Both the position numbers and the translations under genes were made by a program. From positions 1-18,493 of the forward strand of contig JAISBR010000044.1 in NCBI GenBank assembly GCA_031266095.1: DNA of 18,493 bases, read 5' to 3'. Below are positions 11,133 through 17,468 of the stretch, piece after piece (within the stretch, counting starts at the first letter, position 1; every line of letters begins with the position of its first letter). This DNA comes from Treponema sp. GTDB lineage: Bacteria > Spirochaetota > Spirochaetia > Treponematales > Breznakiellaceae. Below the pieces are notes generated by a model, which was given only the letters and a program-made list of their open reading frames with translations, was not told where the DNA came from and did no database searches.

Positions 11133-13379
11133 GTGCCGTTCCAGAGGATAGTGTTTGACCCAAGCATGGCGCTTGCCGGGATAATCCTGGTGTTCAGCGC
11201 CGCCGGGCTGCTTATTACAATCCGGGGCATCGGCGGCGTCCTTGCTGAAAGCGCCGCGGCCAAAGCGGCGGTTCTTGCCATCCTGCGAGGAGATTTTATG
11301 CCATTGGAAAAAAAAGAACGGCTCTCCGGAATAAAAAAGCAGGGAATTGGTCTGCGTTTCAAAATCGCCTTCTTTACGATGGTCTTGTCCCTGCTGGTGG
11401 TTGTTATTGTTTCGGCGCCCTTGTACTACATCATGACCCAAACGCGGCGGGAAACCCTCCTGCAGGGGCTGTGGGATCGCTCCGCCGTATTGATTGAAGG
11501 GCTTGCCTCAAGCGCCCGGGTCTATCTGGCCTTGGAAGATAAGGAATCCCTCAGCCTCCTTCAGGCGCGGCTCGCCGTCATTCATGAGGCCCGTTATCTC
11601 ACCATCACCGGCTATATGGCCGACGGTAATGAGGATTTCGGATACAGGGCGGCCGACTTCGACGCCGCTGTGTACGGCGATTATGTCTGGGCCAGCAATG
11701 ATCCGGATATCCTTTCAAAAATTGACACCGATGAACTGCTGCCCGGTGTTTCCCGGCTCACCGACCGGCTCTCCCCCCGGCTTACGCAAGTCATCCGGAA
11801 TATGAATAACGAGGCTCAAATAGGCTCGGAACCGGCCTTTTCCGCCAGGTCTATTTCCCCTTCCGGGGACCATCACTACCTGTTCTTCAAGCCCCTGGTA
11901 TATTACCAGGCTGAGAATGATACCCTATTCCAGGGTTTCATCCGGCTGGAGGTATCCACCGATTCGATTATTACGGAAATAACCAACGGACAGATACAGC
12001 TGCTCAGAATCATCCTCATCATCGCGCTGGCGGCGCTTGCCATTGGTGTCACCGGCGCGTTGGTGCTTTCCTCTCTGATCATCCGGCCTATACGGAAACT
12101 GGTGCAGTATGTGGAAATAATCCGGGACACCGAGGACAAGGCGAAACTTGCCGGCATGGACATCCATTTCATCACCCAGGATGAAATAGCCATATTGGGA
12201 AACACTATCAACGACATGACCCGAAGACTGGTACAGGCCGCGATTGCCGCCTCGGATCTTTCCATCGGCAAGGAAATACAGAAGAAGTTCATTCCCCTGG
12301 AGTTGGACCGGGAAGGCAACAAGCTCAGCTGCGGTTATAAGGATACCCCCAAGGCCCGCTTTTTCGGTTACTACGAAGGCGCGAAGGGCGTTTCAGGGGA
12401 TTATTTTGATTACCTGGATCTGGATGGCCGTTATTACGCAATCATCAAGTGCGATGTGGCCGGCAAGGGTGTATCCGCGGCGCTCATCATGATCCAGGTT
12501 GCCACCATGTTTCTCAACTACTTCAAACACTGGAAGCCCACAGACCAGGGTATGCGCATCGAGGAACTGGTGTACCAGGTCAACGACTTTTTTGAAAACA
12601 TGGGCTTTGAAGATCGTTTCGCCGCCCTTACCCTCTGTCTCTTTGATACCGAGACCGGCCTTTTGCGCATCTGCCACGCCGGCGATAACCTGGTCCACCT
12701 GTACGACGCCTCTGAATACCGCTTCAAAACCGTCACCCTGGAGGAGACCCTCGCCACCGGTGTGCTCTCCAATTCCACGGTACAATCCAAGGGCGGCTAT
12801 AAGGTGCAGACCCTGGACCTTGATTACGGCGATATACTCCTGCTCTATACCGACGGTATTGAGGAGGCAAAGCGGAAATTCCGGGATTCCGATTTCAGGG
12901 AGATCGTGTGCGCCGAAGGTCCCAACGGTACTCCCCACCGGAACCACATATCCGGCCAGGGGAGTGAGGAGCTGGGGCCCGACCGGGTAAAGCAGATCAT
13001 CGACGCGCTGATGAACAGGGGATTGTATACCCTGCACAAATGGCATAACGGCGAGGGGAATAAGCCGCTGCATTTCAATTTCACGGCCTGTGAGGGCAAA
13101 GTGGAAGAAGTGATAATGGCCCTGGTCTCAGTGGAAAAAATGTTCCGCTGTTACAAACACCCCCTGGCCGGCGAGGATTCCCGCGTGCTGGTGGATAAAA
13201 GGATAGACGAATTTCTCAAAGCCCATTTTCTTGAGTACCGGAATTACTGCGCCGATACCCGCGCATACCCTGGCAATGATGCTTATATGTATTATACTCA
13301 TATCAAAGAAGATGAGCAGTACGATGATCTGACTATCCTGGGGATAAAGCGAAAATACCAGGAGACAGAGATAAGATAA
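11133..13379 (+). CDS. Membrane sensor PP2C-type (SpoIIE/RsbU) serine phosphatase
   Basis: A 748-codon frame from GTG 11133 (GAGG 5 nt upstream). ATG 11298 has a stronger SD (GAGGAG, 5 nt) and may be the start in use, giving 693 aa. From the GTG: membrane helix about 13-31, helix about 76-98, an extracytoplasmic sensor region about 100-285, helix about 288-313, a HAMP-like linker about 315-370, and the phosphatase domain about 415-740. The metal-binding acidic residues are present: SGDYFDY (Asp423), CDVAGKG (Asp441), YTDG (Asp574) and YDDL (Asp731/732). About 150 residues are inserted between YTDG and YDDL. Such enzymes dephosphorylate anti-sigma-factor antagonists (RsbV/SpoIIAA type) in response to an outside signal; no partner gene is in the window. 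A small helical protein gene follows after 12 bp. The frame continues upstream past a TGA, so the native N-terminus is probably lost. Confidence 0.88.
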   Translation: MPFQRIVFDPSMALAGIILVFSAAGLLITIRGIGGVLAESAAAKAAVLAILRGDFMPLEKKERLSGIKKQGIGLRFKIAFFTMVLSLLVVVIVSAPLYYIMTQTRRETLLQGLWDRSAVLIEGLASSARVYLALEDKESLSLLQARLAVIHEARYLTITGYMADGNEDFGYRAADFDAAVYGDYVWASNDPDILSKIDTDELLPGVSRLTDRLSPRLTQVIRNMNNEAQIGSEPAFSARSISPSGDHHYLFFKPLVYYQAENDTLFQGFIRLEVSTDSIITEITNGQIQLLRIILIIALAALAIGVTGALVLSSLIIRPIRKLVQYVEIIRDTEDKAKLAGMDIHFITQDEIAILGNTINDMTRRLVQAAIAASDLSIGKEIQKKFIPLELDREGNKLSCGYKDTPKARFFGYYEGAKGVSGDYFDYLDLDGRYYAIIKCDVAGKGVSAALIMIQVATMFLNYFKHWKPTDQGMRIEELVYQVNDFFENMGFEDRFAALTLCLFDTETGLLRICHAGDNLVHLYDASEYRFKTVTLEETLATGVLSNSTVQSKGGYKVQTLDLDYGDILLLYTDGIEEAKRKFRDSDFREIVCAEGPNGTPHRNHISGQGSEELGPDRVKQIIDALMNRGLYTLHKWHNGEGNKPLHFNFTACEGKVEEVIMALVSVEKMFRCYKHPLAGEDSRVLVDKRIDEFLKAHFLEYRNYCADTRAYPGNDAYMYYTHIKEDEQYDDLTILGIKRKYQETEIR
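11287..11300 (+). promoter_or_regulatory. Shine-Dalgarno GAGGAG supporting an internal start at ATG 11298
   Basis: GAGGAG (11287-11292) lies 5 nt before the in-frame ATG at 11298-11300, a better site than that of the GTG at 11133. It would yield MPLEKKERLSGI followed by a membrane helix, a complete two-helix sensor phosphatase. It may rescue expression of the 5'-truncated gene. Confidence 0.55.
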
Positions 13380-13391
13380 GGAGAACATGCA

Positions 13392-13715
13392 ATGACATTT
13401 AGCGAAAGAATGAAGGAACTCCTGGACCAGGGAGTGGCCGCCTCCAAGGACTTTGCCGTCAAAGCCGGCGCCAAAGCACAGGATCTGGGTGAACGGGGCG
13501 TTCTCAAGCTGGAAATCAAACAGCTTGAAGGCCAGGCTCAAAAACTCCTTACCCGCCTGGGTAACGAGACCTACCGGGCCTTTGTCGATCGCGACCAGTC
13601 CACTATTGAGCGGGAGGCGCCGGAAATTAAAGCCCTCCTCACGGAAATAGCATCGGTCCGGGAAGCCATCGAAAAGAAAGACGCCGATATAAAAAGCCGA
13701 AAAGCGAATACTTGA
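13392..13715 (+). CDS. Small helical (coiled-coil) protein, operon partner of the phosphatase
   Basis: A 107-residue, strongly charged, Ala/Lys/Glu-rich protein predicted to be all helix. Segment 4-60 reads like an amphipathic coiled coil (ERMKELLDQGVAASKDFAVK, LKLEIKQLEGQAQKLLTRLG) and 80-103 forms another helix. It has no signal peptide, no membrane segment and no cysteines. AAGGAGA lies 9 nt before the ATG and the gene starts 12 bp after the phosphatase stop, so the two should share an mRNA. I do not recognise a family. It could be a structural or regulatory accessory protein; it does not look like an RsbV-type STAS domain. Its stop codon lies inside the -35 box of the downstream tRNA promoter. 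Confidence 0.78.
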   Translation: MTFSERMKELLDQGVAASKDFAVKAGAKAQDLGERGVLKLEIKQLEGQAQKLLTRLGNETYRAFVDRDQSTIEREAPEIKALLTEIASVREAIEKKDADIKSRKANT

Positions 13716-13740
13716 CTAATTGACCTCGTTTTTTTACAAT
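13712..13740 (+). promoter_or_regulatory. Promoter of the tRNA-Lys gene, TTGACT-N17-TACAAT
   Basis: TTGACT (13712-13717) and TACAAT (13735-13740) are spaced by 17 bp and lie 13 bp upstream of the tRNA 5' end. The -35 box contains the TGA stop (13713-13715) of the preceding coding sequence. Confidence 0.7.
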
Positions 13741-13753
13741 ACTCTTGTATGTC

Positions 13754-13826
13754 GGGCCGTTAGCTCAGTAGGTAGAGCATCGCCCTTTTAAGGCGGTGGT
13801 CGGAGGTTCGAATCCTGCACGGCTCA
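13754..13826 (+). tRNA. tRNA-Lys (anticodon UUU)
   Basis: A full cloverleaf can be drawn: acceptor GGGCCGT/ACGGCTC (one G-T wobble), D stem GCTC/GAGC, anticodon stem TCGCC/GGCGG around loop CTTTTAA with anticodon TTT (13787-13789), variable TGGTC, and T loop TTCGAAT. The T stem GGAGG/CCTGC has a G-G mismatch at its second pair (50-64). The discriminator base is A, and CCA is not encoded (ATTG follows). It decodes AAA/AAG lysine codons. Confidence 0.95.
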
Positions 13827-13915
13827 ATTGTAACTATTTGTCCGGTACGGAATGAGGTGAAACAGTCCTCTCCCGTCCGACACCCGGTATCCCTCAACAA
13901 TCCCCGCTTCATCCG

Positions 13916-15832
13916 CTATTCGTGGTGCTTAAACAGGCCATGAATTTCCTTCGCGTAGAGCGCCGAGATCCGGTGGCGGAGCAGTCCCTGTTTGGCGGAA
14001 AGTTCCCGGCCGACTTCGAATGATTGCGGGAGCAGGGCAAACTTAAAGACGCGCTCAAAGGGCTTGAAGCCGGTTTTGGGACTTACCCTGTCCGCCAGCT
14101 CGGCGGCGATAAGCTCGTTGATTTCCGGCTGCTGCAAAAGCAGTTCGTAGTCGACAATGGGGATGGCGTTTTCCTCGGCAAAGTCCATGATCGCCTGCTG
14201 ATCGGGAATGATAAGGGCGGCGAGGTATTTCTGATCCTGGCCCGTCACCATGCAGAACCGGATATACGGGCTTTCCTGCACTTTATGCTCAATGGGTACC
14301 GGCTCCACATTTTCACCGCTGCGGAGCACAATGGTGTCTTTGGCGCGGCCGGTTATACGCAGTTCGTTATCATACGTCAGCATGCCGATATCGCCGGTGT
14401 TGAGCCAGCCGTCGGCGCTGAGCGCCGCGGCGGTGGCTTCGGGCCTCCGGTAATACCCTTTCATCACCTGGCTGCCTTTGACGAAGATAAGCCCGTTGCG
14501 GCCCGGCGGCAGCCTGCGGCCCTTGTTGTCTATGATTTTGACCGCGGTGCCGGGCAGCGCCTGGCCTATGGTGCCCCGCCGGGATCGCCGGTACCGGCGG
14601 ACCGAAATAAGCGGGGCGGTCTCGGTAAGGCCGTAGGCTTCCTGCAGGCGGATACCCACCGAATTGAAGAAGAGATCCACCCGTGCGGGCAGGCTGCCGC
14701 CGCCTGAAATGCCGGCCCGGAAACGGCCGCCCAGGCGGCGTTTGATCCGGTTGAACACCAGGAGCCGGGTAAGGCCCCGGACCGGCAGCAGGACCAGCCA
14801 GGGGAAGAAGCCCAAGAGCGAGTCCAGGATCCGGACGCGGCCATGAAAATTGGGCAGGAGGCCGAAGGTCAGATCCCTGAAATAGGTGTACAGCATGGAC
14901 AGGGAGATCGCCATGTCAAACAGCCCCTTGGTGAGCCCTCCCATAGACTTAACGTTCCGGCAGATAGCGTCCATTATAGCTTCCCACACACGGGGGACAC
15001 TCACCATCCAGTGCGGTTTGATTGCCTGGAAGTCCGCCATCAATACCGAAGAGATAGGTTTTGAATAGGCGATGCCGGTCTTGTTGTAAAAGATCACATA
15101 CTCGATCAGCCGCTCGTACACATGCCAGACCGGCAGCACCGAAAGCCAAATGTCGCCGGGATTCAGCTCGAAAATCAGATCGAAGGCGGGAAGCTGGCAG
15201 AGAAAGTTACGGTGACAGAGCATGACGCCCTTGGGCTCGGCGGTGGTACCGGAGGTGAAGATGACGGAGGCAATATCCTCTTCACCGCCCTTGTCCATTT
15301 CAGCCGCGGCGCCGCCCGGTTGAAAAGCCTCGCGCTTCTGTCCCCGCGCGATAACATCGGCCCAGTAATACACGGTAAGGCCCGCGGCCCCGGCCGCCGC
15401 TTCGGTTTCGCCGTCTACCGGGTCATAGGTGATGAGGGTTTCCAGCGCGGGGAGTTCGGTTTTGCAGGAAAGGATCTTTTGAACCTGCTTCCGGTTTTCC
15501 GCAAAGGCCGCAGCACATTCGGTGAAGCCCAGAATAAAGGCCAGTTCCTGGACCGTACTGTCGCAGCCGCGCGGTACGTCCGCCGCGCCGATGGAAAGGA
15601 CCGCGAAATCGGTCACCATCCATTCATGGCGGTTGTCGGCAATCAGGCCCACGCGGTCGCCCCGCCGGACCCCCAGTTCCATAAGCCCGGCGGCAAGGAA
15701 GCAGACTTCCTCGTAAAACCGGCGGTAGGTTTTGGTGCGGAAGCCGCCGTCGGCTTCCTTATAGTACTGTATGACCATATCCGGGTTATCGTTTGCCCTG
15801 GCTCGCAGCATCAGGGGGAGGGTTTGTTCCAT
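13916..15832 (-). CDS. Long-chain acyl-CoA synthetase (AMP-forming)
   Basis: A 638-residue member of the ANL adenylate-forming superfamily, activating fatty acids with ATP and CoA. Motifs from the chosen start: P-loop FTSGTTAEPKGV (about 192-203), YGLTETAP (400-407), NTGDIG (478-483), and RITGRAKDTIVLRSGENVEP (492-511, the FACS-type hinge). Near the C-terminus ELSAKQGLLRHRI carries the expected catalytic Lys. A hydrophobic insert near 330-352 (LLGFFPWLVLLPVRGL) is usual in bacterial FadD15/TIGR02188-like enzymes of this size and suggests membrane association. The frame is open to a TTG at 15943, but the extra 37 residues have no homology-like character. ATG 15832 starts the family-like MEQTLPLMLRARA, with only a distant GGAG as SD. 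It converges on the tRNA-Lys gene and is divergent from the DUF4469 gene. Confidence 0.92.
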   Translation of the reverse strand: MEQTLPLMLRARANDNPDMVIQYYKEADGGFRTKTYRRFYEEVCFLAAGLMELGVRRGDRVGLIADNRHEWMVTDFAVLSIGAADVPRGCDSTVQELAFILGFTECAAAFAENRKQVQKILSCKTELPALETLITYDPVDGETEAAAGAAGLTVYYWADVIARGQKREAFQPGGAAAEMDKGGEEDIASVIFTSGTTAEPKGVMLCHRNFLCQLPAFDLIFELNPGDIWLSVLPVWHVYERLIEYVIFYNKTGIAYSKPISSVLMADFQAIKPHWMVSVPRVWEAIMDAICRNVKSMGGLTKGLFDMAISLSMLYTYFRDLTFGLLPNFHGRVRILDSLLGFFPWLVLLPVRGLTRLLVFNRIKRRLGGRFRAGISGGGSLPARVDLFFNSVGIRLQEAYGLTETAPLISVRRYRRSRRGTIGQALPGTAVKIIDNKGRRLPPGRNGLIFVKGSQVMKGYYRRPEATAAALSADGWLNTGDIGMLTYDNELRITGRAKDTIVLRSGENVEPVPIEHKVQESPYIRFCMVTGQDQKYLAALIIPDQQAIMDFAEENAIPIVDYELLLQQPEINELIAAELADRVSPKTGFKPFERVFKFALLPQSFEVGRELSAKQGLLRHRISALYAKEIHGLFKHHE

Positions 15833-16118
15833 ACGACCGAAAACTCCATTAGGGGTGATACCATTTAATATGCCGTCATAGTAAATCGTTTCAGGCTTTA
15901 TTGCAACCGCCGGGAAACAGCGTAAACCCTCAACACGAATCAACAGAGTATAATTACGCTCTTACTTGTATTTTCTTTCAAATGATATTAGTATTTTAGT
16001 ACTATTGGTGATATAATTAACTATATGATACGGACAAACGCCGCCCGGCGCGGCCAATCACGCAATCTTTCTCCCCGCTTCCTCCCCGGCATAAGCCGTC
16101 CGCGCCCCGATACCGTCA

Positions 16119-16139
16119 CCCCCCCCCCCCCCCCCCCCC
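16119..16139. repeat. Homopolymeric tract of 21 C (poly-G on the minus strand)
   Basis: An unbroken run of C from 16119 to 16139. Its 3' end lies 16 bp before the TATAAT at 16156-16161, so the tract occupies the place of the -35 element for the plus-strand gene. Runs this long are prone to slipped-strand change, and comparable poly-G tracts near T. pallidum tpr promoters are known to affect expression. Confidence 0.9.
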
Positions 16140-16155
16140 ATACACGTATTTCAGA

Positions 16156-16161
16156 TATAAT
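16156..16161 (+). promoter_or_regulatory. -10 box TATAAT downstream of the poly-C tract
   Basis: A perfect TATAAT; transcription would start near 16168, giving a leader of about 110 nt before the ATG at 16281. No -35 consensus exists at the expected distance because the poly-C tract is there, so the promoter may be weak, activator-dependent or length-controlled. Confidence 0.45.
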
Positions 16162-16234
16162 ATAGCTTCCCTCTTACCGCTTACTTCCTCGTTATACGTA
16201 CCTTTGAGGTACGACCTACCCTTTGTGCACAGCG

Positions 16235-16259
16235 CGCCGCCGTGCGGCGTTTATTTTTT
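16235..16259 (+). terminator. Intrinsic terminator in the leader of the DUF4469 gene
   Basis: CGCCGC (16235-16240), loop CGT and GCGGCG (16244-16249) are followed by TTTATTTTTT (16250-16259). AAGGAGG and the ATG at 16281 come directly after, leaving no room for another promoter. Transcripts starting near 16168 must read through this site to express the gene, or else end as RNAs of about 90 nt. Confidence 0.65.
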
Positions 16260-16280
16260 CTCTTTACAAGGAGGCCCCTC

Positions 16281-17045
16281 ATGGCCATTGATTTCATCTT
16301 AAAAGACGTTATGCATCAGACCGTCGTCAAATTTACGCCCGCCTACCTGCCCGAGGCGGAAAAGCCGTATTACCTCAAGGCCGTGCTCCAGCCGGAGATA
16401 GACGTCCACGAACTGGCCAGCAAGGCGGAGGTCTACAACATCGAGACCGAGCCCAAGGTTATCGAGGAGGGCTTCCTCGCCGCCTGCGAGCTCAGCTTCT
16501 ATCTCGCCGCCGACGGCTACCGGATCAAAACCCCGCTCTTCAACCTCCGCGCCCGGATGCCCGGCGAGTACAACGGCTCGGAGACGGCGCTGGCCGAGGG
16601 GAAATACCCGGAGGTGCGGATGCAGCCGACCGCGCGCCTGCGCGAGTATATCCGGGACAAGGTCAAAGTGAGCTTCGACGGCATCGACAACGCCGACGGC
16701 CTCATCGCCGAGGCGGTGGACGAGAAGACCGGGCATACTGACGACGTGGCGACCATCGGGAACTTCCTCACGATCCACGGCTACGGCCTTAAAATCGAGA
16801 GCGACAAGGACCATGAGCTGCAAATGGGCCTCTTCTTCCAGGGCCCCAGCGGGACCATCCCGGTCAAAACAGAACTGGTGGCGATAAACGAACCCCGCAC
16901 CCTCAAGGTGATTGTCCCGGCCCTTACCGCCGGCACGGAGTATAACCTCCGCCTCTTCACTATGAGCTCTCCCCGAAAAGGCGAGTACATCCTGAAAACG
17001 GTCCGGGACATGAAGTCGGAATTCAAGCTGACCGCCCAGGCCTAA
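16281..17045 (+). CDS. DUF4469-type protein with N-terminal HU-like DNA-binding domain
   Basis: A 254-residue soluble protein. AAGGAGG 6 nt before the ATG fixes the start; the frame also opens at GTG 16242, but that lies inside the terminator hairpin. The N-terminal ~130 residues (FTPAYLPEAEKPYYLKAVLQ, DVHELASKAEVYNIETEPKV, GYRIKTPLFNLRARMPGEY, VRMQPTARLREYI) follow the order of the HU-like DNA-binding domain (PF14848-type) that precedes DUF4469 in Bacteroidetes and Treponema proteins. The C-terminal ~100 residues (GLKIESDKD, LFFQGPSGT, INEPRTLKVIVPALTAGTEY, LRLFTMSS) match the Ig-like DUF4469 domain. This family assignment is from memory. HU-like folds bind and bend DNA with little specificity; target and role are unknown. 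A palindromic 23-bp array begins 22 bp after the stop, and a poly-C tract and leader terminator precede the gene. Confidence 0.78.
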   Translation: MAIDFILKDVMHQTVVKFTPAYLPEAEKPYYLKAVLQPEIDVHELASKAEVYNIETEPKVIEEGFLAACELSFYLAADGYRIKTPLFNLRARMPGEYNGSETALAEGKYPEVRMQPTARLREYIRDKVKVSFDGIDNADGLIAEAVDEKTGHTDDVATIGNFLTIHGYGLKIESDKDHELQMGLFFQGPSGTIPVKTELVAINEPRTLKVIVPALTAGTEYNLRLFTMSSPRKGEYILKTVRDMKSEFKLTAQA

Positions 17046-17067
17046 TCCGCAGATGGAAGCGGCCAAT

Positions 17068-17406
17068 TTCCGCCGGCGGAAGATGGGGGTTTCCCTCGAC
17101 GGAAGAGGCTTAGTTCCGTCGACGGAAGACGAGGGTTTCCGTCGACGGAAGACGGTGATTTCCCTCGACGGAATAGCCTTAGTTCCGTGGACGGAAGAGC
17201 CTTAGTTCCGGGTATGGAAGAGCCTTAGTTCCGGGTACGGAAGAGGCTTAGTTCTGTCGACGGAAGAGGCTTAGTTCTGTCGACGGAAAAGGCTTAGTTC
17301 CGTCGACCGAAGAGGCCGGTTTCCGTCGACCGAAGATGGCGGTTTCCGTCGACCGAAGACGGTGGTTTCCGTCGACCGAAGAGATTAATTTCCGCCGGCG
17401 GCGGAA
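17068..17406. repeat. Tandem array, 15 copies of a 23-bp unit with a 14-bp palindromic core
   Basis: A copy starts every 23 bp exactly, from 17068 to 17390. The core TTCCGTCGACGGAA is a perfect palindrome; linkers are 9 bp, most often GAGGCTTAG or a G-rich GACGGTGGT type. The first and last copies have GCCGGC instead of GTCGAC at the centre, which preserves the palindrome in the first; the last carries an extra GCG. Copies at 17298, 17321, 17344 and 17367 share TTCCGTCGACCGAA; those at 17252 and 17275 share TTCTGTCGACGGAA; those at 17206 and 17229 have GGGTAT/GGGTAC centres. Neighbouring copies are the most alike, as expected from tandem duplication. It lies between the DUF4469 gene and the FN3 lipoprotein gene. 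Spacers are constant, so this is not CRISPR. Confidence 0.95.
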
Positions 17407-17468
17407 CGCAATGCAAATAAAGCCCCGACGGAGCGGGAGGCCGGCGGGCAATGAAAGGAGCAAAGAAC

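Larger units (their letters stand above)
15833..16280. other. About 450 bp divergent regulatory region
   Basis: This region separates the acyl-CoA synthetase (minus) from the DUF4469 gene (plus). Its left half (15940-16030) is very A/T-rich, with TATAAT-like boxes on both strands (TATAAT 16012-16017 plus; TATACT at 15947-15952 minus). The middle holds a C21 tract; the right part holds a TATAAT, a 7-bp hairpin (CGTACCT-TTG-AGGTACG, 16197-16213) and a terminator-like hairpin. No gene was seen. Confidence 0.6.

Noticed and set aside
12393..13073. 226-codon antisense ORF inside the phosphatase gene
   Set aside because: The plus-strand frame has the complete PP2C motifs; the antisense product has no recognisable features or SD.
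16299..17066. 255-codon antisense ORF over the DUF4469 gene
   Set aside because: Low-complexity, Val/Gly/Glu-rich translation typical of an antisense shadow; the sense gene has an SD and family motifs.
17068..17406. CRISPR array
   Set aside because: Spacers are only 9 bp, recur between copies and keep a constant 23-bp period; no cas genes are present.
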